Below are positions 47,066 through 59,506 of a stretch of DNA of 64,000 bases, piece after piece. Origin of the DNA: Lepisosteus oculatus (lineage: Eukaryota; Chordata; Actinopteri; Semionotiformes; Lepisosteidae); assembly GCF_040954835.1 (NCBI RefSeq), contig NC_090700.1, forward strand, positions 19,573,501 to 19,637,500. Reading direction: 5' to 3'. The notes beneath the pieces were generated by a model. That model searched no databases and was not told the DNA's origin. It saw nothing but the letters and a program-made list of their open reading frames with translations. Numbering within the stretch: position 1 is the stretch's first letter; the number at the start of each line of letters is the position of its first letter. The translations under genes were made by a program, and so were the position numbers.

Positions 47066-47694
47066 ATACAGTATATAGTAGTTCAGGTGGGTAGCTGCGT
47101 CAGCATGCGTGGGCTGCAAAGGAACAAGTAATAGGTTTATTCCATGCTGAAAAAAAGAAGAAAGAGAACACAACATTTCGGCCGTGGAGCCTTCTTCAGG
47201 AGACCGCTTCAGAGAACACGTCAGGGCTGTGAAGATTAAAGATCTCCCCAAGCCCATTGTTTTTGATTTCACCTCTGACGGCCACGACCACTCTAATCTC
47301 TCCGTCTGTGTTCTCAAAGACGGTTTTCCGAACTCATACATCAGAAAGACCACCGGAACTAAAATTATTCTGCAGCTAGGATCACACATTCTCCCTTCCC
47401 TTAACGCCAGACTACTGTTCTTTTAAATTTTCTCTATTCATTGGAAGTTTCATTTCACACCTCTTTGCACCCATTCTGACTTCACATCTCTTGATTGGCC
47501 CCTCTTTCTGTCCCCTGCTCCCGCCTCTCACTCCTCCTCCCTCCCAACCTTTGTTCTCCCGCTACTTTACCTTTGCCTACTGCCCTGTCTCTCTCACACC
47601 TGAAGAAGGCTCCACGGCCGAAACGTTGTGTTCTCTTTCTTCTTTTTTTCAGCATGGAATAAACCTATTACTTGTTCCTATACAGTATATAGTA
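47066..47694 (+). mobile_element. Penelope-like retroelement insertion with 15-bp target duplication
   Basis: The insertion proper is 47081-47679 and is flanked by ATACAGTATATAGTA at 47066-47080 and 47680-47694. The right end, CCTGAAGAAGGCTCCACGG to ACTTGTTCC (47599-47678), recurs inverted at 47121-47200 with one difference in 80. Between them, 47204-47420 encodes FREHVRAVKIKDLPKP, then GHDHSNLSVCVLKDGF, SYIRKTTGTKIILQLGSH and LPSLNARLLFF, the C-terminal part of a Penelope GIY-YIG endonuclease (R..EH...I... spacing). Reverse transcriptase sequence is absent, so it is a short 5'-truncated copy. Confidence 0.8.
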
Positions 47695-50639
47695 TGTAAA
47701 TCCTAATTGTGTCAGAGAAATCCCCACATTTTTCTGCAGTAGCGTAGATGGAAATGTACATCAACAATAAAAAAGGTCAATAATGTTTTTAATGATGTGT
47801 ATTTGCAAATGAAATCCTTATGTGAGCAACCTACAGTATGAAATCCTGAGTGCAATTAAAGACTTTGTGAGGCTGGTTTGTAACCAGGCTGTTGTTATGG
47901 CCAGTAGAGTTAAAAAAGTGTTGCTTTTCAAGCAGAATGCTAAGAGCTGGGCGGACTGAGGTCAGCCTGAGAATCTTAAGCCTGTTGAGTAGCAGGTTCC
48001 CTGTGGAAGTAAAAGTGGTCACTAAAAATGGGGTGTCTGTCCTCCTGCTGGCTTTGTCATTGTGTTTGCATTTCCAAACAAGAGGGCGTGTCAATATGAC
48101 TTCAGATTCACTGTGTACAATGTATTTCTCTGTCAGTGACAGAAGTAAGTCAACTATCCTAAATTAACAGGATTGAAAAAGATGTTAAAATATCATGCCA
48201 GTTAGAGTGCTGCTCTGACCTTTTACTAGATGTTACATTATTATGACAGTGCTCTCAGGACAATTTAAAATGTGCTGTTTAAGACAGTTTTGAAATAAAT
48301 TTGAGCCTAAGGTTCCAGCTCATTTAATATGTTTTCTACAAAATGAATAACTGAATACAACTAGAATAGTGGCTTGTCTCCAGTCTTTCAAGCATTTGAA
48401 ATATATCTAATATTTTATGAGCTGAACAGTTTTACAAAGACTAAGCACAGTTATTCCTACTTTACTATTCTATTATGAAGTTTGCTCCCATTTGTCAGCA
48501 AGAAATTCTTAACATGAATTCATCTTTCATGAATGATGAAATGTGAAAATGTGTTACGCTCTGATTCAATATGTGATCTATCCGTCACAAACCACAAGCA
48601 ATCTAGAAACACTGCAGGCCTTTTAGTCATTTCTCCTGCCATCATATGGCTATGGTGTGACTATTATGGCCTGACTCAACAAAAGAACCAACAAAAGTGT
48701 TGGCTTTTGCAATGGTTAAAGATCAACCAAAAGAATGTGATTCTGGCTTGTTCGAAATGACAAAACATGAACAGCATCAATTCACTTTTCCAGCATAACA
48801 GGTGCATCAGCTTCTGTGCAGAGCCACAGTGTTAATTATGCAGAACCAACGGACAGGCATTTTTTAAAACAATGTTTTTGAAGATGTTGCTTTGGATAAT
48901 ACAAAAGCTAGTGAATAAACCTTTGAACAGTTTACCTTTCCACCTCCATCTCAAATACCTGCTTGACTGATACAATCTGTTAAACACACTGGGGCTCTGA
49001 AACAGTCATGAATACAGTGGTTCTATAGTACAGTTTCAGGAAGAGCAGATGGCTATTACTCTTGGTTGTTATTTAATGTTTTTGTTGGAATTGACATTAA
49101 GGAGTTTAGGTTCAATGAGTAACATTGTTGTGTGTCACCTTGTTCATAAACCATACAAAACAGGCCTGGACGATTCACTGTGGCAATACGTTACCAGAGC
49201 AGGCCTTTCAATTTTCTCTCCTGCAAAATCCCCCCCTCCCAATATCTGCCTTTTCTGAGATGGAGTGTGCAGTCTGTGGTTCAATCCCTCTGTTCTCCTG
49301 CCTCATGCCATAGGATCTCTCTCACTACTACCTCTCTAATAGACTGACTAACAAATTCTTCCAAATTAAACAGGCAGGGTGGGTCATTGGGTTTGTCCTT
49401 GAACTCACAAACATTGATCTCACTGGTAGTCAACATTAGTGTTGCTTGCAGATGAAATCTTCATGGATGTCTACACCCATAGGCAAATATTCTCAAGCCA
49501 GACTCTGTAATGGCCTTGTCCTCATGCGTTTAGGTTAAAGTTAAGCTACTGATTGTGACCAGAACAGTACAGTATGCTAACAACATACTGCATCTGTTAA
49601 AAGCCATCAAAAAGTACACAAAATTCTAGGATTACTCAAAAAGCAGAGGAAAAAAGAAACTGTAGAAGGAGCCAAAAAATAGTGCAGCTGTTGTTCTCCA
49701 GAGGCTTTTAAACATTCTGGCATTTCCCAACAAAGATACCTTATCAGCTCAACTGGAAACACTTTAAAGATCTATAAATTATATTAGAGGTCTCATCTGT
49801 ACTGCACGTTAATGTGGCAATTAATGTTTCACCAACAGCAATAAAAACAGATTCCTTAAATCAGAAACAAAACCTTTCTCTATATGTACGTAGCCTCACC
49901 GGAAAATATGAAAAAGGTCAGGATCTGCAGAGTCCTGCAGTTTCTTACAACCTTGTGATTGTGCTTAAAAGAAGAAACCTTCTCTTAATAAAGAAAAAAG
50001 CCAGAAAATTGAGACCTACTGTACATGTTCAATTTGCACTAGCTGGGAATCAGTGTGCTTTAGTTATATCTCCCTGAACTACAATGTGGTCAATCTGAAA
50101 TGGCAGCTCCAGTTAGTTCTAAGGACAAACGTACCTACAAGATTGTAGCCAAACAATAAAAAAATCTTATGTTTATGAGGATGTTAAATTATAAAAAGTC
50201 ACAAAAGTCTTTTGCACTTATAAGCCAATTATAGCAAAACTGATTAATCATTTTTAAACCTTAAAGCAATACACCTGGATTAGACAACATATTGATCATA
50301 ATATATGGTGAGAGGAACTAACAATTCAGGCGTAAAATTATTTTATGGCTGCAAGAAAGACCGTATGGCAAATTCATTGCCTGGTTTCGTTTGTCAATAC
50401 AATCAACAAGGGAAAGTCATCGCTATTGTGGGTGTCCGTGACAAAAGTAATGAAAACACTCATCACTGATGATTTGTAGTTATGGTTGAACACAACTTCC
50501 CAGGCGTGGGTCCCTGCAGTGTAACTGAGTTCATATTGGGCAATAGTGAAGTGAAGCTAGATATGTCATGCTGATAAGGCCTAAAACAGGTCCTACACTT
50601 ACATGCTAGACTTAAGCCATTTAAGGGGACTACTACTAT

Positions 50640-50830
50640 GTCTTCAGAATGAAAAGTGAAACCTGAACCAGGGGTCACAAATGGAAACCAAGATCAAGAA
50701 TCTTTCCCAAAAAGGTTGTGGGAGTATGGAACAAGCTATCCTGTCGTTATTGAAGATATACTCACTTCTTTCAAGAAGTGACTGAGAGAGTTTAATCCAT
50801 TTTCTACCAGGCTAAAGAGTCTCTTAAAAT
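50640..50830 (+). mobile_element. CR1/L2-like LINE 3' fragment
   Basis: Parallels 9030-9230: GGTCACAAATGGAAACCAAG, GGTTGTGGGAGTATGGAACA, AGCTATCCTG, and CTTTCAAGAAGTGACTGAGA. This is the WNKLP region and tail of the same LINE family. Confidence 0.6.
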
Positions 50831-53390
50831 GTGTAACTTCCCTCTGGCTCTTATGGTTCTTGTTTTCTAACATGCACTTTTTTATTAGCCATAATAAGAA
50901 CTCCAGACCTTACCTTGCATTAAGATGGGCATGTAACCTCAAAAGATGTTTTTCTTTTAGCTGTGTCAATGTTTGTTTCAATGAAAATGTGTTCACTATT
51001 AAAAACTACTCCTGCTCCTGCCAGCAGGCTTCCCAATACTCATGATAGAGGACTGGAGTTTAACATGTCTTTGACAAATGTTAAAATGAATTTCAGCGCA
51101 CATGTGGGCTTTATTAACTTAGCCACCATCCTTTTCATTGATATCTAGAGCTTTAGGTGTTAAATTATGCTTTAATTAAAAATCATACTTCCTTTTCTCA
51201 GTCTAAAACAGAAAATGAATATTCATAGTTAAAAACAGCTCTTTTGTCAAATTCATTGTCTTTTATAATTTATAAATTACTTTCTTGCAGGTATATTAAA
51301 AATTATGTATGATTGTATGATTGCTTTTTTGCTTTTGTATTCCACATTCATTTAATGGAACTTATTGCATAACCCAAGGATTGGAAAACTGCTGTCAAAA
51401 TAAATTTGTTTTCATTTCCTTTCTGCCAAAATACACATTCAGCATTGTATTCTAACACAAGAGGCTCAAGTTTTAGTTGTAGTGCTTCTTTAATTACAGG
51501 GTTCTCTAGTAAGCACTCATTAGCTTGGATAATTTGGTTTAGCATTTTATGGTTTTACACATGAACACGTGATAAGATGACAGAATATACAGTACATAAA
51601 CATGCTGTAAAAATATAGATAGCTAGCCTGTCAAGGGCAGAACAACCAGGGTTGCTATCAATTGAATAGGATGTGTTTATTCATTGACCAAGAGATCAAA
51701 TTTACAAAACTCTTGGTTGTCACTTCACTGAATTAGGACAATCCTTTCAGTTAATCAAATATTTTAACTGTTATTGCATCTGGCATTTGTATTAATTATA
51801 CAGCAGGGAATTAGGGAACAGATCATATAACCTACACCAGTTAGAAATTATTTAGAAAAAAAACAAAAGTTATATCTCTAGAACAGAACACAGCCAAACT
51901 CAAGATGGACTGTCAAGTGCATAAATGTTGGAGCAACAGAAATTAGGGCACTCTTAAATAACATGGTTAGCAGTCTTTAAAGAACCACCACCACCAAAGG
52001 TGAGGCCCATGTAAAACATATAAGTTCAGAAGTGATTGTTCCCAATTCAAAGCAGGTTATGGACCCAGGAGGGGAGGAGTTTTTGGAGGTTCATGCCTGG
52101 TGTTTTTGCCATACGTTCAGAGTCTCTAAGCCTGCTTGTTGCAGTGCTTCTAACAGAGGCATGCTGCTAAAGCATCTGGGGAAAGGTTTTCCAGTTTAGG
52201 GCTGCTGTCTCCAGATGGAGAAGCAAAAACTGGACATCTTCAATCGGATTTACTCAGCTCTATGACACCAAAACCCCGGTTCTTATTTTGCAGTTTGATG
52301 GCACAACAACACTGACCAAACATGGCCTTTACAAGTACAAATTACACATCTTCCTCAGTCCAACCACAATAACATTTCTTTCACTCACAGCATTCCGATG
52401 AGCTAGAATTTTATAAATACCAACCTGAACAGCTTTAAAGAAGACAGAGCTAAATTTGTCATCACTCTCCTGGAACTAACCAGTTCTGACTGTGTTGACA
52501 CCCTTGTCATCCAGACCTCAGCAACAACATTTATGGTTAACATTTGTCCCACATTCCAAGATAGAATGCCGAGTGCAAAACACAGCTGCACCAGATTTCC
52601 CCGTAAGCAAACACCACACCCTGAAATGACCAGAAACCAACCTTTTTATGGCTAAGAACAAGGGGACAGCACATAGGACATGTATCCTAAACAAACCTGG
52701 TAGAGTGGGCTGGGTGAGATACATATGATAACTTGCAAATTATATAAATACAGCTCAATATTTGTAAAGTTAACATCAGGGTCTTTGTACCTTTCTCTGT
52801 ATTACAAAATAAAAAATATTGCATGCAGGTTTTTCCCTCAAAGCAGCCTTTTGGTTAGTACACTTCTCCTGAGTTATAAGAACACATAATACCAAGAAAC
52901 ACTACACAAACAATACAAGGTCATTATGTAATTATTCAGGAGCTAGGACCTGAATAAGCTACCTTATAGAAGGCTGTATTGTAGAAGCATCCAGAACAGC
53001 ACACATGACAATGCCTTCACCTTGAAAACCTGAGCAAACATTCTATTGTTATTAGTTCATTGGTCACCTGTTAACTCTGGTGTAATATGATGAGTCTCTC
53101 TCATCCCCTTCCAATAGAAGACACTGCTATTCACAGTATACTGTTATTTGGTTCCTATTTACCTTTCAAAGGCTGAAGTTAATATATCACTCATTATCTT
53201 GACCTACATTACCACTGTTTGTTCAGCCACTGGGGATTTAAAATTACTTAAAGAACGTGTTGTACTTCATTGCTCCCAGAAAATAATTGTTATTTAAACA
53301 CTGTTATTTTGAATTTATCATAACAAGCCTGAAATTGTGGCTTCTAGTTTACATAAATTTCTACAACTGTTCGATGCATGAGTAGTACTT

Positions 53391-53945
53391 GGTAATAATA
53401 ATAATTGCTTACATTTATATAGTGCTTTTCTGGACACTACTCAAAGTGCTTTACAGGTAGTGGGGACCCTCCATCACTACCAATGTGCAGCATTCACCTG
53501 GATGATGTGACAGCAGCCATAGTGCGCCAGAACGCTCTCCACACACCAGCTATCAGTGGGGAGGAGTGATGAAGCCAATTCAAACATGATTATTAGGAGG
53601 CTATGGCTGGTAAAGGCCAATGGGAATTCAGCCAGGATGCCAGGGTGACACCCCTACTCTTTCTGAGAAATGCCCTGGGATTTTAAATAACCACACAGGA
53701 CCAGGACTTCAGTCTTATATCTCATCCAAAGGGCGGAGCCTTTTTATATTATAGTGTCCCTGTCATAATACTGGGGCATTAGGACACAAACATACCACAG
53801 GGTAAGCACCCACTACTGGCCCCACTAACACTGCTTCTAGCACCAACCTTAGCTTTCCTGAAGGTCTCCCATCCAGGTACTAGCCAGGCTGACACTTGCT
53901 TTGCTTCAGTGGGCTGCCAATTGTGAGTTACAGGGTGATATGTCT
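53391..53945 (-). mobile_element. 5S-SINE, full length
   Basis: On the minus strand it starts CATATCACCCTGTAACTCAC, with CAGCCTGGCTAGTACCTGG and ATGGGAGACCT (5S rRNA internal promoter), and ends near GCACTATATAAATGTAAGC with an ATT tail at 53391-53405. It is head-to-head with the plus-strand copy at 54069. Confidence 0.85.
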
Positions 53946-54068
53946 GCTGGCATGGTAAAACATGGTAGAATAATGTTAGATCCAAACCCATTCTCTTAAG
54001 TAACATTTCTTGACTTCTATAAGAGAATTTCATGCTTTAAATATAAGACTTCTATCTGAGTTTTCCCA

Positions 54069-54429
54069 ATTATGACACAGGCGCCGTCCTTTGGATGAGA
54101 CGTAAAACCGAGGTCCTGACTCTCTGTGGTCATTAAAAATCCCAGGCACTTCTCGAGAAGAGCAGGGGTGTAACCCCGGTGTCCTGGCCAAATTTCCCAT
54201 TGGCCCTTACCAATCATGGCCTCCTAATAATCCCCCTCTATGAATTGGCTACATAACTCTGCTCTCCTCCCCACTGACAGCTGATGTGTGGTGAGCATTC
54301 TGGCGCACTATGGCTGCCGTCGCATCATCCAGGTGGATGCTGCACATTGGTGGTGGTGGAGGGGAGACCCCATTACCTGTAAAGCGCTTTGAGTGGAGTG
54401 TCCAGAAAAGCACTATATAAGTGTAAGCA

Positions 54430-54513
<84 letters not shown>

Positions 54514-54515
54514 AT
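54069..54515 (+). mobile_element. 5S-SINE, 5'-truncated, long ATT tail
   Basis: Begins inside the body at GCGCCGTCCTTTGGATGAGA and runs through GACTCTCTGTGGTCATTAAA, CTGCCGTCGCATCATCCAGG and GCGCTTTGAGTGGAGTGTCC, into about 28 ATT units at 54429-54512. The least diverged copy of this family in the window. Confidence 0.88.
54429..54512. repeat. (ATT)n microsatellite at a SINE tail
   Basis: Uninterrupted ATT run of roughly 28 units. Length suggests it is polymorphic. Confidence 0.95.
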
Positions 54516-56204
54516 AACAATAGTGACAGTGTCATATGATCTTTAAAGTTACCGTTATACAGCCTGCAGTGTTAGTTTTCTCCACCTTCTATCATTCTGT
54601 TTAAACAGAATTACTTCTGTACATGAGATAAAGAACAGAAACTTGCAAATCAGCAGAGCCGGATAGACCAGGTCGAAACTTACCACTCCACCTTTTCAAG
54701 TGTAAACAGAGACTTAGTTAACCCTGAGGCCAACTGATATGATACTCACACACCTCATAGCAGCTGTTGGCCAAAAATAATATAGAGAAATGAATAAAAG
54801 AATCCAATCTCTTTATACAGACATTTTATTCTTGTTTTTGTAACATTTTGATTAATTTGATAGCCACAAGATTAATGACTTTATGAGACAAAGATGCATC
54901 AGGTCAATAATGAAAAACTGTGTTCTACAGTCATCAGAGTTTTGTGATTTTGTTTTTCCGCTTTTCACTTTAATAGACATTTAAGTATCTACAGTAAGTC
55001 TGAAGCATATAATATACATGTGGTTGCCAACAGAGAGTCTCCTGGGTGTCCTGAGATAAGGTGTCCTCATCTCCTGGGATAAGGATTCTCCTGAAAATAA
55101 AAACAGCTATATGTGGAAGAGCCTTGTTGTGAGCAATTGCTTAACAAAAAATTCCTACATTTAGAAAAGGTTAAAAAACCTCAGGCACAAAAATATTGAA
55201 TAGATTATATTTAACCCCAGAAATCGTTCTTTATGGTTTGTCTGATAAAAAATGTCTACAACACATATGGTCTAGAATCCAATATGGTAAGTACCCTGAA
55301 CATGGACTACTGTATGTGACCATATCAAAGCAAAGGAGTTGCATTTCCTTGTTTTAATCTCTGAAGCTTTCAAACTGGCCTTACGTAATTGTTTAGAAAG
55401 CAAGACCATGAAAGACAAACATCAGCTTAATACCAAAGTTAAAAAAATGAATCCACTTAAAACTGAATGAACATATAATACCCTGATTATTTCACTTTCC
55501 AATTTACTATAAATTGCAAAACATAACCCTGAGTGTGGACTCAGGGTTATATATTGCATGGTAAGAATAAAAAATAAATATAAATTTTCTGATAAAAAAT
55601 GTTAATTCTCTACAAATCTAACAGAGGTTTGCTTTGACTTCCAAATTTAAAAATAAGGCCAGAATTGTTAATATTTCAGTTATGAGCCCCAGAAGAATAG
55701 AGTTTGTCTTGTGTAGAACCCATCTGAAACACAGTTTATATAACTTGATCTGAAATGCCTGACCGAAACCTCAAAACTGGTAGAGCAGGTTTAGGACAAA
55801 CAAAACATTCCCGACATTCAAAAGTGCTCAGAGATAGTTTAGACAATAGACAAACCTCATGACCTGTGGAAGAGCGGCCAAAGATGTACAAAAGTTTTAT
55901 GACAGAATGCACTAGCTGTGGTACCATGTATACACACATATAAAACCACGTATTGCTGTTTCATTAAACAGAAAATAGTTAGATGTATTTATAATCATTT
56001 GTTAACCCTACACTTTAGTACACATGCACGACATTTAGCAAACAGCAAGCGGTGAATAAGGAGGCACATTAGACACATGTTTTATTCATTATTCATCAGT
56101 TATTTTATGAGGTACCAGCAATTAAAACTGCTGTCACTGTGTTGAACGTTAGTGTTGCAAACAGATATAGATTAACGTGCTTCTTTTATTAAATTAGGCA
56201 CCTG

Positions 56205-56405
56205 TACTGTACAGTTCTGATCCTGGAGGTTGTGTCTGCAGGTTTTGCTAGGTCTCTTTAAAGCAGCAGCACCTAAAGAGCTGAGAGAATCTGTTCAACA
56301 GGTCCCATTAAGCCAGGAGCCAGCTGGGTTAGCTCATTAAGATCTGAGGTGGAATGCAAATCAGCACACATACCAGCCCTCCTGGACTAAGATTGGACAT
56401 TCCTG
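56205..56405. mobile_element. Foldback MITE, related to the one at 18841
   Basis: The left end CTGATCCTGGAGGTTGTGTC and the right end CAGCCCTCCTGGACTAAGAT followed by TGGACATTCC are imperfect inverted counterparts with the same TCCTGGAGG and TTGGACA words as the 18841 element. The middle is unrelated to that copy. Confidence 0.5.
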
Positions 56406-56786
56406 GCTTAAACAGAGTCCACTGCCTGAACCATGGCTTTGCTTAATTCCATTCAAAATACAATAAAGGTCTTTCAGTTTCATTGAAACCCTAGCTGACC
56501 TCAAAGGATCATCTGAAGAGTTTAAAATGATTTTTAAAGTGGTGTTGGCTGACCATTGAAAAAAATCACTGGTCTTTTCAATTTCTTGACAAAGGTCAGC
56601 TTTCCGTTTTTTACATATATGATTAAGAGATTATTTGTATGATGGTATTGTATTTTATGTGTAAGGTTTTCCACACTTATTTCAGAGCCTGTTTCAACTT
56701 CAGTGCTCCATCTGCTGTCAAGATGGAGTCAGTGCATTAGACTTTGATTCACCTGTACCTGCATAAAACACTGCAGCTTGATATGG

Positions 56787-57122
56787 AGTTCCATCCATCT
56801 GTTTTATAAGCACTTTATCCAATTCAGGGTAACCTAGGGTGGGGTAACAGGGGGGGAGCTTAGTCTGGTAAACATTGTGTGTAAGGCAGGATACACCCTG
56901 GAACGCCAGCATACCACAGGGCAGACACAGAAGCAAACAGCCACACACATACTGTACTAGGGCCAGGTTCACAGAAGCCAATTAACTTACCAGTATTTCT
57001 TTGGACTGTGGGAGGAAACTCAGTCAGTAAAATCAGGAAGCCATCCAAACTCCACCCAAGGAATTGGACCTGGGCTTGCAGATATTGCCAGGCAGCAATG
57101 CTAACCACTGCATCACCGTGAC
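56787..57122 (-). mobile_element. tRNA-derived SINE, full length
   Basis: The plus strand shows CCATCCATCTGTTTTATAAG, CACTTTATCCAATTCAGGGT, CAGGATACACCCTGGAACG, CAGAAGCCAATTAACTTACC, TTGGACTGTGGGAGGAAAC, CCAAACTCCACCC, GGAATTGGACCTGGGCTTGC and CAATGCTAACCACTGCATCA. Tail to tRNA-like head in reverse. Confidence 0.85.
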
Positions 57123-57477
57123 GGTCTGTGATCTCGTGATATGACAAAAATATGAAAATATAAGAGTATTGCCTTTTTGTCAGCCCTAAGTATTTTGAGG
57201 TATTGTAACACCATGCAGGAAATTCAAAAATGTAAAATCCTTTTTTGTTGCAGCACTATATATATACACACATGATAATGTGGATATGCAATAGTTCCTG
57301 CTATGTTTAAAAATCACAACTATTAAGGCATTTAACACCCATTCACTGTCAGTGAGCTTCTCATAATGGAAGCACAGGGCACTGGATGAATAGAGAGGAC
57401 AGGATGGGACACGCCTGTCAAAGAGAAAGAGTTCCTTTAAACTACCAATCAGACACAGTCAGTATGTCTTTAGGAAA

Positions 57478-57535
57478 ACCTGTAAACTCCACACAGACAG
57501 CTGTGAGGCTGAAACTCGTAAGCATTCTGCCACCC
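57478..57535 (-). mobile_element. tRNA-derived SINE, short fragment
   Basis: Only CCTGTAAACTCCACACAGAC, AGCTGTGAGG and CATTCTGCCACCCA remain. Confidence 0.45.
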
Positions 57536-58049
57536 ATATGCTGAATAACTTATTAACAGAAAGATAAAGAAAGGTTGTCTCTTTCCATACCAGCCTTCCT
57601 GTGGTGTAATGTGTGTTGACAGCATTCTCAGTTCATAGATAAGACAATAGCTATGGCTTCAAAATGCATCTAATCCTCCTCATCTGCAACACAAGAAGAC
57701 ACAGGCAATTTCAGCTGACTCTGACAATGGCACAACAAAGCTATCAACATAATCAATTTCAACATTTCAGTGACTGTGCAGAATGTGACTAGACTTGGAA
57801 AAAGGCCTAATATCAATTTATCTGATCCATTTTGTACAGGGACACTTCTCTATAGCCTCCTGACAGAGCAGTGACCTGTTTTTTGTGTTCTCTTGCTTAC
57901 TCTCTGAGATGAAAAACTATCTGCTGATTGTGAGACTCAGGAAGTACTTAAGACTTAACCTGTGCTAACCAGACTCTTCTCTAAGCTGTGGGGACAGGAT
58001 ATACTCCTACATTTTCAAGTGATTTTCTAATCCTCCAGGTGTTGATTGT

Positions 58050-58633
58050 TGTTACGTCCCAGTGTGTGTTCTGTGTGTGTGTGTGTGTGTGTGTGTTTGG
58101 CTTTGGCTTCTTTGTACTTTTTGTTTGTGTGTTCATCTTTGTTTTGTCATTACCTTGCCCCAGTGTTACATGTTCAACTTGTGTGTTCTTTTTGTACCCT
58201 GCTCCTATTTATTACTCTTGTTTTCCCTTATTTGTCTTCCTGGTTCACTTGTTTTTGTGTGAACTTTTGTATTTAAAGTTAGTTTAGATTGTTGGGTACA
58301 CTTACACACTTAGTTGATTTTGTATTAGTACACTAGTTTAGTACGGGTGAGTGCCGTTTGTCTTGTATGGTTTTGGGTATCAGTGCAGGTTAGCTAGGGT
58401 GTTGTAGACACTGAAGACCGTGTGTTTCGGGGTTTCTTTTGTAGTCAGATTAGCTTTCCCTCACGGTCCTAGCCAGCTCCATTTTGTTTATTTTCTTTCC
58501 TTTGGCACCACTCTAGTTCCTTACCCTTGTTATCATACTTCCTAGTCCCTCACCAAACCCCCCCCCCCCCGCTTCCAAAAGAATTATCCTAAATGTTACA
58601 CCCCTTATCCCCTAGACACTTGGGGTCGTAACA
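58050..58633 (+). mobile_element. Solo LTR, 584 bp, with 5-bp target duplication
   Basis: Fossil LTR. It begins TGTTACGTCCCAG and ends TTGGGGTCGTAACA (inverted ends, TG...CA) and is flanked by ATTGT at 58045-58049 and 58634-58638. It contains a (GT)n run near 58071-58095 and a C-tract at 58560-58570. No internal retroelement region is attached. The ends resemble Ty3/gypsy LTRs; the strand is tentative. Distinct in sequence from the solo LTR at 35680. Confidence 0.8.
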
Positions 58634-58637
58634 ATTG

Positions 58638-58860
58638 TCAATGCTCCTTTGTTATGGAATGTCCTTTCTCTGACTCTTTGAAAGAAATTCTGTGGCTCTC
58701 TTCAAATCTATGCTCAAAACTCACCTCTTTCCCTAGGGTCTGTCTGATTGCCGTAGATTTTATTCTATGTTTTTGCTGAATCTTTTCTTTTACTTTTTTC
58801 TTTACTCACTATGTACAGCCTTTTTGGGTTTGGAAAGGCACTTTATACATAAATATTACC
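58638..58860 (+). mobile_element. LINE 3'-end fragment
   Basis: Reads NAPLLWNVLSLTL, then FCGSLQIYAQNSPLS, matching the LWNSLPLSLR...FKSKLKTHLF tail of fish LINE reverse transcriptases. It then has a 3' region ending TTTTTGGGTTTGGAAAGGCA and CTTTATACATAAATA. The solo LTR lies immediately to its left. Confidence 0.5.
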
Positions 58861-58974
58861 TGTAACACCACACAACACAAGCTGCATTTTCTCTAGCATC
58901 ACTGAGATCCACAGGCCAGCTCAATGTGTTTTTAATGATTTTCTAACTCACTTTTTGCAGGCTGAAGCCAGGAC

Positions 58975-59190
58975 AAACTGAAACCCTTGCTCTCTTTGAT
59001 GTTCTTATTAGTCTCTCAATTAGCCAGAGGTGTAGCTAATCCCAAGCAGAGCCTATTATTGCAATTCCTTTTCTTCACACAGAATTTCACTCTCTGATCA
59101 CGAATTATTTAGACCATCTGTGCCTCCTTTAGCAGGTTTGCCAGTTAACAGGTGATTTTTTCACAAAGCCACCTCTTACTACCTCACACC
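58975..59190 (+). repeat. Dispersed repeat, copy B (unnamed family)
   Basis: Collinear with 19690-19965 through AGTCTCTCAATTAGCC, GTAGCTAATCCC, CAGAGCCTATT, and the end AAAGCCACCTCTTACTA. Confidence 0.55.
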
Positions 59191-59506
59191 ATACATTGAA
59201 ACACATAAAAAAAGTCAAAGAAATTGCAACTTTGTCTGATCTTACAAGGTGTGATTTAACACTATAAATTCCACTTAAGCCAAATCAAAAAAGGAAATAC
59301 ACAGCATTTTCCTCTGTGCATTGGCATCTGTATGTCTGCTGCTAAATTTGTGATTGTATATACAATAAACAGTAAGGACCGTTGCATAGAGATCCTTAAT
59401 TTGGTGAAACATATCCTGCATTGTATGAGAGATGCATTTCGAATTAGTACCATTAACCAAAACCAATGCAAACATCAAATACAGTGGTGGCATTTTCACT
59501 TGCAAC

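Noticed and set aside
57988-58287. Cysteine- and valine-rich open frames (three overlapping)
   Set aside because: They lie in the solo LTR and its GT repeat, with no protein features.
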